Part shown: one piece after another, positions 41,333 through 50,244 of the stretch
Layout of the letters: every line of letters starts with the position of its first letter
Numbering within the stretch: the first letter of the stretch is position 1
DNA from: CADEDV01 sp964437415
Lineage (GTDB): Bacteria > Bacteroidota > Bacteroidia > Chitinophagales > Chitinophagaceae
Assembly (NCBI GenBank): GCA_964437415.1
Contig: CAYTGN010000008.1
Span: 1-64,000, forward strand
Length of the DNA stretch: 64,000 nucleotides
Reading direction: 5' to 3'
The notes under the pieces: generated by a model
The model's database searches: none
Told to the model about the DNA's origin: nothing
What the model saw: the letters and a program-made list of their open reading frames with translations, nothing else
Translations under genes and position numbers: made by a program

Positions 41333-42208
41333 CTAAACTTTACTCATCAATAATGCCAGCAAGACCAGCGGCAGATACAAATAACTTCCAAACATCACTT
41401 TGCGGGCCGAGGCAACATCCATTTTCCTGTAGAGCATCACACATCGCAAGATCATAAACAAGTTCGCCAGGATCACAATACCCAACCCAATTTTTCCACT
41501 CAGGGTTTCATAGCTGCACATTTCCAGGTAATAAGGAGCCACACTCACCGGCAACATCAGCAACGAATACACAACGGTTTGCATTGCTGTGAATTTTGTA
41601 GGCCCTTGTTGTGATGGCAACAACCTGAAACCTGCAGTTGCATAATCCTTGTGTGCTATCCAGGCAATGGCCCAAAAATGGGGAAATTGCCAAAAGAACT
41701 GCAAAGTAAACAACACCCATCCGCCCAACAACAGTTTATCGTCGCCTGCCGCCCAGCCAATGAGACAAGGCAGAGCACCCGGCACTGCGCCAACCAATAC
41801 AGCAATTGAATTAATTTTTTTCAACGGCGTATAGATGAACGCATACAGGAACAAACTGAAGGCTGCCAATCCTGCCGCCAGCCAGTTGAAATAAGTGCCA
41901 AGAATAAAAACTCCCAGAGCACCCGACACTACAGCAAAAGCCCATCCATGCTGTGCTGTCATTCTCCCTGCTGCTACGGGACGTTTTGCCGTCCGTTTCA
42001 TCAGGGCATCAGTGTCTCTTTCAACTACCTGGTTGATGGCATTGGCGCTACCTGTTACCAGCATCCCACCTGCAAAGAGCCAACCAATCATCACCCAATC
42101 AAACTCCACCACTTTGGGCGCCAGCAGGTAACTGATCACACTGCTGAACACCACCATTATACTCAACGAAAGCTTGATTAACTGTAAATAATCTTTTATA
42201 CGATTCAT
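41333..42208 (-). CDS. ctaB: Protoheme IX farnesyltransferase (heme O synthase)
   Basis: The 291-residue UbiA-type prenyltransferase has about nine hydrophobic segments. The first prenyl-diphosphate motif is NAINQVVERDTDALMKRT (residues about 58-75), followed by RPVAAGRM. The second conserved loop is IAHKDYATAGFRLLP. The enzyme adds farnesyl to heme B to give heme O, the precursor of heme A for the oxidase. The ATG at 42206-42208 is preferred over a GTG one codon upstream. It lies between subunit I and the short subunit III gene. Confidence 0.95.
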   Translation of the reverse strand: MNRIKDYLQLIKLSLSIMVVFSSVISYLLAPKVVEFDWVMIGWLFAGGMLVTGSANAINQVVERDTDALMKRTAKRPVAAGRMTAQHGWAFAVVSGALGVFILGTYFNWLAAGLAAFSLFLYAFIYTPLKKINSIAVLVGAVPGALPCLIGWAAGDDKLLLGGWVLFTLQFFWQFPHFWAIAWIAHKDYATAGFRLLPSQQGPTKFTAMQTVVYSLLMLPVSVAPYYLEMCSYETLSGKIGLGIVILANLFMILRCVMLYRKMDVASARKVMFGSYLYLPLVLLALLMSKV

Positions 42209-42305
42209 CACCGCTTTCGCTATTTAAATCAAACTAATCCCTCAGCCTCGATTACCATACTCAATCTCTATCTGGTTCACTTGATCTCACATTCTCCGAA
42301 TCCGC

Positions 42306-44114
42306 CTAATGTTTACTCTCGTTTTCTCCGATCGGTTCAGTCTGCGGAATAAACTCTCTTCCGTCTTTACCATAATCATATGCCCACCGGTGCACTTCAG
42401 GAATCTCACCAGGCCAGTTGCCATGACCCGGATTGACCGGTGTGGTCCACTCCAATGTGTTGGCGCCCCATGGGTTTTCTGTGGTCACTTTTCTTCCTTT
42501 GAATATAGAATAGAAGAAATTGAACAGGAACATGAGTTGCATTGCAAATACGATAATGGAAACAATGGTGATCATTTTATCCAGTTCACCGAATTGAGTG
42601 AATGATGCCCATGAGCTTTTATCAAGGTAACGTCTTGGCATACCCGCCAGTCCCTGGTAGTGCATCGGCCAGAAGATCAGGTATGATCCGATGATTGTTA
42701 CCCAAAAGTGGATATAGCCCAGCGTATTGTTCATGTAGCGGCCAAACATCTTCGGGTACCAGTGATACACACCGGCAAACATGCCAAACATGGAAGCCAC
42801 ACCCATCACAATGTGGAAGTGTGCCACCACGAACATGGTATCATGCAGGTGAATGTCAATGGTTGAGTTGCCGAGGAAGATACCTGTCAAACCACCGGAG
42901 ATGAATAAACTCACAAACCCGATGGCAAAAAGCGTAGCCGGTGTGAAACGGATATTACCTCTCCACAATGTCGTTAACCAGTTAAACACTTTAATAGCTG
43001 ACGGCACCGCAATCAGCAGTGTAAGCAACACGAATATGGACCCGAGGAATGGGTTCAATCCTGTTACAAACATATGGTGTGCCCAAACGAGGAACGCAAG
43101 GATAGTGATGGCGAATAATGAACCCAGCATCGCCATATAACCAAAGATCGGTTTGCGGCTGTTGACAGATAATATTTCTGACACCATTCCCATCGCAGGC
43201 AACAGGATGATATACACTTCCGGGTGACCAAGGAACCAGAACAGGTGCTGGAATAAAATGGCGCTGCCACCTTCATTTGGCAGCACTTCTCCGTTCACTA
43301 CAATATCACTCAGGAAGAAGCTGGTGCCGAGGTTGCGGTCAAATAATAACAGGATGGCACCTGACAACAATACCGGGAAAGACAATACACCCAGCACCGC
43401 TGTGAAGAACATGGCCCAGATGGTCAATGGCATTCTTGTCATGCTCATGCCCTTGGTACGCATATTCAGGATAGTAGAGATATAGTTCAGTCCTCCAAGA
43501 AGTGAGGAAACTATAAACAAAGCCATACTAATGAGCCACATATCAGCTCCAAGTTTGGAACCAATGGACGCCTGCCCCAATGCACTCAACGGCGGATACA
43601 TCGTCCATCCGCTGGCAGCAGGCCCCGTTGAAATGAAAAGAGAAGATATCATCACGACACTGGCCAAAAAGAAAAACCAGTAAGAAAGCATGTTGAGGAA
43701 AGGCGAAGCCATATCCCTGGCGCCGATCTGCAGCGGAATAAGAATGTTGGCGAATGTACCACTCAGACCCGCTGTTAATACAAAGAACACAAGTACCGTT
43801 CCATGCATGGTGATAAGAGCATAATAAAACTCCGGTTTTATCTGCCCGCCTTCTGCCCAATGACCAAAGAATGTCTCCAGGATAGGGAATGACTGGTCGG
43901 GATAACCTAATTGCAAGCGGAACAGTACGGAGAACAAACCACCAATCACCGCCCAAACCATCCCTGTGATGAGGAACTGCTTGCCGATGGTCTTGTGGTC
44001 CATGCTGAAGATATACTTGCTGATAAATGTTTCATGGTGATGGCCTCCATGGTGCTCATCATGATGCCCGTGAGAAACATCAGCCCCGTGTTGAACATGC
44101 GATACTTCACTCAT
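42306..44114 (-). CDS. ctaD: Cytochrome c oxidase subunit I (A1-type heme-copper oxidase)
   Basis: The 602-residue protein carries heme a, heme a3 and CuB. The His-Tyr cross-link motif is GHPEVYIILLPAMG, CuB histidines are in WAHHMF, and heme ligands are in HFHIVMG and the early TMHGTVLVFFV. The GHPEV form marks type A1 oxidases, with a proton-pumping pathway through the conserved glutamate. The N-terminal 30 residues are histidine-rich (HVQHGADVSHGHHDEHHGGHHH, cut here to under 20 residues at a time as HGHHDEHHGGHHH). It reduces O2 to water at the end of the chain. Confidence 0.96.
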   Translation of the reverse strand: MSEVSHVQHGADVSHGHHDEHHGGHHHETFISKYIFSMDHKTIGKQFLITGMVWAVIGGLFSVLFRLQLGYPDQSFPILETFFGHWAEGGQIKPEFYYALITMHGTVLVFFVLTAGLSGTFANILIPLQIGARDMASPFLNMLSYWFFFLASVVMISSLFISTGPAASGWTMYPPLSALGQASIGSKLGADMWLISMALFIVSSLLGGLNYISTILNMRTKGMSMTRMPLTIWAMFFTAVLGVLSFPVLLSGAILLLFDRNLGTSFFLSDIVVNGEVLPNEGGSAILFQHLFWFLGHPEVYIILLPAMGMVSEILSVNSRKPIFGYMAMLGSLFAITILAFLVWAHHMFVTGLNPFLGSIFVLLTLLIAVPSAIKVFNWLTTLWRGNIRFTPATLFAIGFVSLFISGGLTGIFLGNSTIDIHLHDTMFVVAHFHIVMGVASMFGMFAGVYHWYPKMFGRYMNNTLGYIHFWVTIIGSYLIFWPMHYQGLAGMPRRYLDKSSWASFTQFGELDKMITIVSIIVFAMQLMFLFNFFYSIFKGRKVTTENPWGANTLEWTTPVNPGHGNWPGEIPEVHRWAYDYGKDGREFIPQTEPIGENESKH

Positions 44115-44156
44115 AATCTTTTATTTTAAGACAGCCTCCGCTGTCCGCATTTTTAC

Positions 44157-45215
44157 TTATTTCAATTGAGCAATTTTCGAATCCTTTACCTGGCCTGTGG
44201 TGCTGGTACTATCAGCAGTTGAGCCGTGTGTCTTAGGCGGATTGGCAGTGATATATTGTGGCGTTTTACCAGCCAGCCAAACATCAAATTCTTCCTGCGA
44301 CTCAACAATGATCTCACCTCTCATACCTGTGTGACCAGCCCCGCACATCTGGTCGCAGGAAATCTCAAATACAAAATTGGGATTGCCTGTTTCTTCTTTC
44401 ATTTGCTTGGTGGTCTTAGTGGGAGTGAACCACATGGTAGTAGGTGTGCCCGGCACCGCATCCATCTTCATACGGAAATGCGGCAAGCCCACATCATGAA
44501 TAACATCTTTTGCTCCAATCACTAATTTCACGGGTTTATTAACCACCAGGTGCATAGGCTCACCGGCTACATATATATCATCATGATTGGCCGGATCATC
44601 CCACAACTGCCCCAGCGGGTTCATTTTGGCATCACTGATCTCCTTATAATATTTCTTCCCGAGAATTTTATCGTTTCCGGGATAGCGGTATTCCCATTTG
44701 AACTGGCTTCCTACGATCTCCACCTGCATCGCATCTTTCGGCGCCTCCCCGGTTATTTTAAACCAGTAAAAAATTCCAAACCCAACAAGCACCGTCAGTG
44801 CAATGGCGGGAATAACAGTCCAGATAACCTCCAGCTTGTTGTTATGAGGATAATAATAAGCTTTCCTTTTATCTGATTCCTGGTATTTATAAGCAAACCA
44901 GAACAAGGCCACCTGTGTTATCACAAATACAACAAAAGTGATGGCGATGGTGATATAAAGCATACGATCTATCAGCACACCATGATCCGAAGCCGGGTCG
45001 CCGAGAATTTTTCCTTTTAGCTTTTCATTGCAATAGTAAACACCGATCAGCCCTACAATAAGAAAGACCAGCAACAGGAAACCGTTGATCTTATTGGTTT
45101 GCTTGCGGGTTTTTTCCAGGCCACGCAACACAGCTACATACTCACTGGCCTTCGCTATCTGGAAGGTGATGAGAAAGCCCAATGCAAGGATCGCAACGAT
45201 GAAAAAAGTCTGCAT
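44157..45215 (-). CDS. ctaC: Cytochrome c oxidase subunit II
   Basis: The 352-residue protein has an N-terminal hydrophobic segment (residues 3-22), two membrane helices (about 48-65 and 90-112) and a periplasmic cupredoxin domain. The CuA ligands are visible in the early HDVGLPHFRMKM and in CDQMCGAGHTGMRG (two cysteines, histidine, methionine), preceded by SQFKWEYRYPGND. No CxxCH follows, so unlike classic caa3 subunit II it has no fused cytochrome c; electrons must come from ActE or another carrier. It receives electrons and passes them to heme a. Confidence 0.95.
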   Translation of the reverse strand: MQTFFIVAILALGFLITFQIAKASEYVAVLRGLEKTRKQTNKINGFLLLVFLIVGLIGVYYCNEKLKGKILGDPASDHGVLIDRMLYITIAITFVVFVITQVALFWFAYKYQESDKRKAYYYPHNNKLEVIWTVIPAIALTVLVGFGIFYWFKITGEAPKDAMQVEIVGSQFKWEYRYPGNDKILGKKYYKEISDAKMNPLGQLWDDPANHDDIYVAGEPMHLVVNKPVKLVIGAKDVIHDVGLPHFRMKMDAVPGTPTTMWFTPTKTTKQMKEETGNPNFVFEISCDQMCGAGHTGMRGEIIVESQEEFDVWLAGKTPQYITANPPKTHGSTADSTSTTGQVKDSKIAQLK

Positions 45216-45235
45216 ACTCTTTATTCTTTTTGTAT

Positions 45236-45253
45236 CTGACCATCAATGGTCAG
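45236..45253. repeat. 8-bp inverted repeat upstream of ctaC
   Basis: ctgaccat (45236-45243) and atggtcag (45246-45253) form an inverted repeat with two central bases, 20 bases upstream of the ctaC start. It could be an operator or a small RNA hairpin within the operon. Confidence 0.35.
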
Positions 45254-45280
45254 AAATTTCTTAATCATTCATTCTTTTAT

Positions 45281-45309
45281 GTGTCAGACACCCTGAAGGT
45301 GTCAGACAC
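45281..45309. repeat. Hairpin built from two 11-bp copies between actF and ctaC
   Basis: gtgtcagacac occurs at 45281-45291 and again at 45299-45309; together with the flanking bases they form a 12-bp stem with one mismatch and a 5-base loop. No T-run follows, so it is not a simple terminator. It is the border between the complex III and oxidase parts of the operon. Confidence 0.55.
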
Positions 45310-45312
45310 GGA

Positions 45313-46542
45313 TCAGGTGTGATGAATCACACTCTCTTTCACAAACGGATGGTTCTTTGCCAGCAATGGATACTTGCTGAGCGAACGGCCGGTTACAAAC
45401 ATTATCATACCAACAAAACCCAGCGCAATACCAAAGTCATACAGTATCATAGGCACTTCATTGGGCGAGGGACCGGGAAATACCATCTGGTAAAAATCCA
45501 GCCAGTGGCCAAAGATGATCAGCAGGGCCATGAAAGTGATGGTACCATAATTTCTTTTTGCACCCCTTGTCATCAGTATTAACAACGGCGCAAGGAAATT
45601 GATGAGGAACATGAGCCAGAAAATGCCGCTGTAGATGCCTTCTGAACGGGGCTTGAAATAAACAGTCTCTTCCGGAATGTTGGCATACCAGATCAGCATG
45701 AACTGGGAAAACCATAAATAGGTCCAGAAGATGGAGAACGCAAACATGAACTTGCCGATGTCATGCAGGTGTTCATTATTGGTAAACTCGAGGTAGCCGT
45801 TATTTTTCAGGAATACCACAAACAATGCGATCAGCGCCATACCAGCCACAAAAGAACTTGCAAAAGTGTACCAGCTATACATGGTGCTGTACCAGTGTGC
45901 ATCAATACTCATCAGCCAGAGCCAGGGAATGGATGACATCACTGTCAGTGCAAACACCACAATGTATATCGCTGCCCAAACAGTATTGTTCCAGATATAT
46001 TTTCTTCTTCCTTCAACAGTCGGGATAGGATTGTTATCAAGGCTACGGGATAATTGTCTCATCTTCCAGCCCAGCACAGACCAAAGCCCGATCGTCAATA
46101 TAGTAGCTACGGCAAAGAATCCTTTATTCAAAAATCCCTTTTTGTGATCCAGTATAGGATCTTCGGCCACATGGTGGCTGTCTGTCCAGTGATAGATCGT
46201 ATGATTGTCACCAAAAGTTATAGCAAGCAGAATAGCGCCGCATATCACACCGAGAACCGGCACCACAGCCGAAATGGCTTCAGGCACACGGCGAAAAGCC
46301 ATTTGCCAGCCACCCCAAGCCAGCGTAGTAGCGCAAATAAAGAACATGGCTGCATTCACCACCAGCAGGAAGTAAACACTGTTTTGCAGCAATGCCGCCC
46401 AGAAACGGGCCTGCGAGGCGGCATCATCTTTTGAACCTTTTGTGATATACAGACCCACAATAGCCAGCACACCCAATAGCATCAACGTGTAGGCTATCAT
46501 ATTGTATCTTTTCGGTACTGTAAAATTCTCCCGGATTGTCAT
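45313..46542 (-). CDS. actF: Alternative complex III subunit ActF
   Basis: The 409-residue protein has about ten hydrophobic segments and is the ActF quinol:cytochrome c oxidoreductase membrane subunit. Recognisable stretches are FWAALLQNSVYFLLVVNAAMF, MSSIPWLWLMSIDAHWYSTMYSWY (the family's WLMSLDxHWYSTM element), and FSQFMLIWYANIPEETVYF. ActF resembles a shortened NrfD-type protein and forms part of the membrane arm with ActC. It is the last act gene; the oxidase part starts 98 bases downstream. Confidence 0.93.
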   Translation of the reverse strand: MTIRENFTVPKRYNMIAYTLMLLGVLAIVGLYITKGSKDDAASQARFWAALLQNSVYFLLVVNAAMFFICATTLAWGGWQMAFRRVPEAISAVVPVLGVICGAILLAITFGDNHTIYHWTDSHHVAEDPILDHKKGFLNKGFFAVATILTIGLWSVLGWKMRQLSRSLDNNPIPTVEGRRKYIWNNTVWAAIYIVVFALTVMSSIPWLWLMSIDAHWYSTMYSWYTFASSFVAGMALIALFVVFLKNNGYLEFTNNEHLHDIGKFMFAFSIFWTYLWFSQFMLIWYANIPEETVYFKPRSEGIYSGIFWLMFLINFLAPLLILMTRGAKRNYGTITFMALLIIFGHWLDFYQMVFPGPSPNEVPMILYDFGIALGFVGMIMFVTGRSLSKYPLLAKNHPFVKESVIHHT

Positions 46543-46576
46543 CAGTTTACATTTATGGTTTCTTCAAACAGTATTT

Positions 46577-47194
46577 TTATTTAGCAGCTACGCTGTCGGC
46601 AACAGCCGGTTTTGCAGCATCACCACCTGCTTGTTTCATTTTAATATAGGCGATCACCTCCCAACGCTGCTTAGTGCTCATTTGTGAGGCATAACTTCCC
46701 ATTTGCCCTTTCCCATATGACAGAGAATGGAACATCGTTCCTTCTTTCATCGCTTTCATGTCATCGCCCAGCAGGTTTTTGGGAGCTGCAGGATAAGGAC
46801 CGTTGCCATCATTCCACAACGGGCCATTGCCGTCAAGCTTGGCGCCATGGCAAATGCCACAGTTCACTAAATAGAGTCTCTCAGCCTCTTTCATATCCAC
46901 CTCTGCCGCATTCAAAGGGCTGGTAACAGATGCGGACTGCACATATCCCAACGAATCATTCTTATAAGGATAGGGTAGTGCGTCGCCAATTGCCACCGTT
47001 CCTTCCACGGGTTTTGCATTATAATTGATCCCTGCATTTTCCAGCCCTTCTGTTGAAGCATAGGTTTCATATGCCCTGCTGTATGCCATATCCGGCATAT
47101 AAGTACGTCCTTCTTTTCTGCGGGTGCCGCCGCAGCTCACCATCGCCACACCAACTGCTGCAATTCCAGCTATGAACAATATTTTTTTCATCAT
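46577..47194 (-). CDS. actE: Alternative complex III subunit ActE, monoheme cytochrome c lipoprotein
   Basis: The 205-residue protein has a lipoprotein signal (VGVAMVSCGG, cysteine near residue 21) and one c-type heme site, CGICHGAKLDGNGP. The probable methionine ligand is in KGQMGSYASQM. Upstream stretches PDMAYSRAYETYAS and AIGDALPYPYKNDS are typical of ActE. It likely passes electrons from the complex to subunit II of the oxidase encoded next door. Confidence 0.92.
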   Translation of the reverse strand: MMKKILFIAGIAAVGVAMVSCGGTRRKEGRTYMPDMAYSRAYETYASTEGLENAGINYNAKPVEGTVAIGDALPYPYKNDSLGYVQSASVTSPLNAAEVDMKEAERLYLVNCGICHGAKLDGNGPLWNDGNGPYPAAPKNLLGDDMKAMKEGTMFHSLSYGKGQMGSYASQMSTKQRWEVIAYIKMKQAGGDAAKPAVADSVAAK

Positions 47195-47215
47195 CTCTAT
47201 TGATTAATAAGTTTA

Positions 47216-47806
47216 TTAAGCAACGGGTTCTGCTTTTTTCTGAAAACGCATCCTGTCATTATCATAGCGGCCCAGCCACCATCCTGTTTCTTTGTAATCC
47301 ACTTTTACATCCTTGGCCCCGATACTTTGCAAAAAGTTTATCGCTTCCGTTTCATTTGTTTTGTCCGTGCACTCCAATGCCATCACAAACAGGTCGTCCG
47401 TGGAACGGGGATTGAAATGATCCTTCTTTACAAAAGGCGCCAACTGGCAGAGATAGCAGAATGTAAGTACCATGCCCACGGCTGCAAATAATACAGTCAG
47501 CTCAAACGTAATGGGGATCCATGCCGGCAATGAGAAGAATGGTTTACCGCCAAAGTTCAGTTGCCAGTCAATAGTCAAAGCCCATGTGATAAATGCAACG
47601 GCTGTGGCGGTACCGGTGATACCATAAATAAATCCGGCGGTGTGCAGGCTGGTGTCACGCAGACCCATTGCCTTATCTAACCCATGGATAGGGAAAGGTG
47701 TAAATACATCATGGATCTTGTAACCTGCCCGGCGCACTTTTTTCACTGCGGGAAAAAGCACCGCCTCATCATCGAAATTACCAACTATGAATTTTTTAAC
47801 TGCCAT
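47216..47806 (-). CDS. actD: Alternative complex III subunit ActD (DUF3341)
   Basis: The 196-residue protein matches DUF3341: VGNFDDEAVLFPAVKKVRRAGY, FPIHGLDKAMGLRDTSL, then two hydrophobic segments (about residues 60-80 and 100-120), and GGKPFFSLPAWIPITFELTVL. ActD is a membrane subunit without cofactors that caps the complex. The GAKDVKVDYKETGWWLGRYD end is typical of the family. It is 42 bases from actC and 21 from actE. Confidence 0.93.
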   Translation of the reverse strand: MAVKKFIVGNFDDEAVLFPAVKKVRRAGYKIHDVFTPFPIHGLDKAMGLRDTSLHTAGFIYGITGTATAVAFITWALTIDWQLNFGGKPFFSLPAWIPITFELTVLFAAVGMVLTFCYLCQLAPFVKKDHFNPRSTDDLFVMALECTDKTNETEAINFLQSIGAKDVKVDYKETGWWLGRYDNDRMRFQKKAEPVA

Positions 47807-47848
47807 AATGATAAAAATTCCAAATTTTAAAATTCCAAATCACACCCC

Positions 47849-49306
47849 TTAAGCACCATGATCATGTCCGTGCTTCTCACCAAACTCGCCGGCGGATTCA
47901 TTTTCCACTTCATCCATTTTCTCTTTATAGTTCTCGCCGCTTCTCTTCAATATATGTTTGATCTCAGCTATCGCAATCACCGGGAAGAACTTGGAGAACA
48001 GGAAATAGCAGGTAAAGAACAACCCGAATGTTCCCATATAAAATCCAACTTCCCAGATGGTAGGCGTATAGTAAGTGCTCCATGCCGACGGCAGGTAGTC
48101 ACGATAAACCGATGTAACGATGATAACAAAACGTTCGAACCACATTCCGATATTCACCAGGATACTCATGAAGAAAGTGACGATCAGGTTTCTTCTCATT
48201 TTGCGGAACCAGAATATCTGCGGGGATAATACGTTACAACCCATCATGATCCAGTAACTCCAGCCATAAGGGCTGCTCAGGTTCAGACGGTTCTCTGCAA
48301 ACGCATACCACTCGTAATCCACATGAGAATACCAGGCCATGAACAACTCAGTGAGATAGGCTATACCAACGATAGAACCCGTCAGTACAATAACCTTATT
48401 CATCACATCAATGTGCTCAATGGTAATATAATCTTCCAGCGCCAGCACTTTTCTTGTCACCACCAGCAGGGTTTGCACCATGGCAAAACCGGAGAAGATG
48501 GCGCCGGCCACGAAGTAAGGAGGGAAGATGGTAGTGTGCCAGCCAGGAACGATAGAGGTGGCGAAGTCGAAAGATACTATCGTGTGCACTGACAATACAA
48601 GCGGCGTACTTAAACCAGCCAGTACGAGTGATAATGCTTCATGCCTTTGCCAGTGTTTGGTGCTGCCTGTCCATCCGAAAGCAGCCACACCATAAAACAA
48701 TTTTCTCCATTTCAGTTTAGCTCGGTCACGAAGTGTGGCCAGGTCAGGCAGCAAACCGGAATACNNNNNNNNNNATAATGAAACGGTGAAGTAAGTTGAG
48801 ATCGCAAAGACGTCCCACAACAGCGGCGAGTTGAAGTTCACCCACAACGGACCCCTTGTATTTGGATAAGGAAGAACGAAGAATGCATTCCACACACGGC
48901 CCATGTGCCAGATGGGGAACTGGCCGGCGCACATTACCGCAAAGATGGTCATCGCCTCAGCCGCACGGTTCACACCCGTTCTCCATCCCTGGCGGAATAG
49001 CAATAGGATCGCCGAGATCAGCGTTCCTGCGTGACCGATACCTACCCACCATACGAAGTTGGTGATGTCCCAGCCCCAGCCGATCGTTTTGTTCAGGTTC
49101 CACTGGCCGGTTCCGTAAATCACCTCCATAGTAACGGAAATAATACCGAAAATGAGCAAAGCGACAGAGACCAAAAACCCGATCCACCATAAGCGGGAAG
49201 GTTTGGCCTCCACCGGGCGGCAAATATCTTCTGTTACCTGGTGATAATCTTTGCTGCCATCCACCAGCGGCGCCCTTACCTGTGATTCGTATCTGAGTAA
49301 TCCCAT
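47849..49306 (-). CDS. actC: Alternative complex III subunit ActC (NrfD-like), contains assembly gap
   Basis: The protein has about 485 residues, with about ten hydrophobic segments, and belongs to the NrfD/polysulfide reductase membrane family. It contains DITNFVWWVGIGHAGTLISA, GHAGT-type quinol-site elements, PIWHMGRVWNAFFVLPYP, and GWHTTIFPPYFVAGAIFSG. It is the main quinol-binding membrane subunit with ActB. Ten Ns at 48765-48774 hide about four residues within an otherwise continuous frame. The C-terminal tail is acidic and ends in histidines. Confidence 0.93.
   Translation of the reverse strand: MGLLRYESQVRAPLVDGSKDYHQVTEDICRPVEAKPSRLWWIGFLVSVALLIFGIISVTMEVIYGTGQWNLNKTIGWGWDITNFVWWVGIGHAGTLISAILLLFRQGWRTGVNRAAEAMTIFAVMCAGQFPIWHMGRVWNAFFVLPYPNTRGPLWVNFNSPLLWDVFAISTYFTVSLXXXXYSGLLPDLATLRDRAKLKWRKLFYGVAAFGWTGSTKHWQRHEALSLVLAGLSTPLVLSVHTIVSFDFATSIVPGWHTTIFPPYFVAGAIFSGFAMVQTLLVVTRKVLALEDYITIEHIDVMNKVIVLTGSIVGIAYLTELFMAWYSHVDYEWYAFAENRLNLSSPYGWSYWIMMGCNVLSPQIFWFRKMRRNLIVTFFMSILVNIGMWFERFVIIVTSVYRDYLPSAWSTYYTPTIWEVGFYMGTFGLFFTCYFLFSKFFPVIAIAEIKHILKRSGENYKEKMDEVENESAGEFGEKHGHDHGA
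48765..48774. other. Assembly gap (10 N) within actC
   Basis: Ten unknown bases interrupt the actC frame. The frame continues on both sides with a run of ten, but gap runs are often placeholders. From memory of related ActC proteins (…SLxFWYxGLxPD…) one would expect three hidden residues rather than four, so the true length may be 7 bases. This is inference. Confidence 0.9.
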
Positions 49307-49310
49307 ATTA

Positions 49311-49350
49311 ATTTCGCTTTTCGCTTTTAGCTATGAGCTTCTAGCTTTTA
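49311..49350. repeat. AGCT-rich short repeat upstream of actC
   Basis: The stretch contains overlapping copies of the type cttttagct / gcttctagcttt, in the 153-base gap between actC and the AT-rich gene before it. It is a low-complexity tract with several AGCT palindromes; no function can be assigned. Confidence 0.3.
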
Positions 49351-49459
49351 TTTTTATTAGTCAGCTTTAGTAATACTATCATCGTCCCTTGCGTCGCACT
49401 CTTCGTCCTCCTGTAATTCTATTCAGCATTTGCGATGTGTCATCTTTTCACCTATCTCA

Positions 49460-49756
49460 CTATTCGGCACTCCACTTACTCTTCTTCAAAACATCTCTTA
49501 AGTTGAAATTTTCAAACTTTATATCAAATAAATCCTTTGCTCCCAAACCTACATTGGCATCCCAACTGCCGCAACCTATACTTGCTTTAAGTGGGTCACC
49601 ACAAACCTCTTTTATTTTCCAAATCATCTCCAATTTTGATTTCACTTGATCATTTTTCAACGATATATCATTTAGCTCCGCAATTTCTACACTCTCCGCT
49701 TTTGAACATGCCGTAAAAAAGCTGATTACAAATACATATATTATCAATTTGAACAT
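49460..49756 (-). CDS. Small hypothetical lipoprotein inside the act operon
   Basis: The 98-residue protein has a lipoprotein signal (VISFFTACSKA, cysteine at about 17). The rest is charged, with two cysteines in KEVCGDPLKASIGCGSWD that could form a disulfide. I do not recognise a family, and no act subunit is known to look like this. The gene is AT-rich compared with actB and actC on either side and lies 5 bases from another unrecognised AT-rich gene. Confidence 0.6.
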   Translation of the reverse strand: MFKLIIYVFVISFFTACSKAESVEIAELNDISLKNDQVKSKLEMIWKIKEVCGDPLKASIGCGSWDANVGLGAKDLFDIKFENFNLRDVLKKSKWSAE

Positions 49757-49761
49757 TGCTG

Positions 49762-50244
49762 CTATTCAACTCTCTTTTTTATTTTGTCAAAAGCCATAAA
49801 TAAAATCGGTTCACAAATTATATTGCAATGGTTTTGAACCATAAGACGCATTGCTTCACTAATATTCCAAGTCCTAAAAAGGCTACTTTCCTCTCCTACT
49901 ATGCTGTTATTTTCTTTTACAGTCATAAAAAGCAACGGAATGATTGAGCCACTATCATACTTTCGAATATCAATTTTTTTTGACAATTCCCGAATACCTT
50001 CTGAAAATGGAAAAAATAACTCCTTTGATACATTATTTATGATAATCAATGTATCGGGTTTGCCTGTTCTGATTTCCGTTTTTAAAAGAACTATTGTACT
50101 AATGCCTTTCGCTATCTCAGAGTCAGGGTACTTATTCATTAGGTTTTTTTCGATCAACTTCTGATCTTCGCGACTCAACTTATTTTGACTGATTGCAATC
50201 AAAGAAAGCAACAAACATAATATAGTATAACCCAATTTTCTCAA
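49762..50244 (-). CDS. Hypothetical exported protein inside the act operon
   Basis: The 160-residue protein has a signal peptide (MRKLGYTILCLLLSLIAIS, cleaved before Q-N). The mature part is charged, with a KTEIRTGKPDTLIIINNVSKE stretch and two cysteines near the end (HCNIICEPI). I do not recognise a family. The start appears to be TTG at 50242-50244, overlapping the actB stop as TTGA, so it is translated by coupling to actB. The base composition is AT-rich. It separates actB from actC together with the next small gene. Confidence 0.6.
   Translation of the reverse strand: MRKLGYTILCLLLSLIAISQNKLSREDQKLIEKNLMNKYPDSEIAKGISTIVLLKTEIRTGKPDTLIIINNVSKELFFPFSEGIRELSKKIDIRKYDSGSIIPLLFMTVKENNSIVGEESSLFRTWNISEAMRLMVQNHCNIICEPILFMAFDKIKKRVE

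Noticed and set aside
44157..45215. caa3-type subunit II with fused cytochrome c
   Set aside because: No CxxCH motif is present after the CuA domain.
47814..47840. Direct repeat aaaattccaaat upstream of actC/actD junction
   Set aside because: Two copies of an AT-rich 12-mer 15 bases apart in a short spacer look like low-complexity sequence, without symmetry or neighbours suggesting a function.
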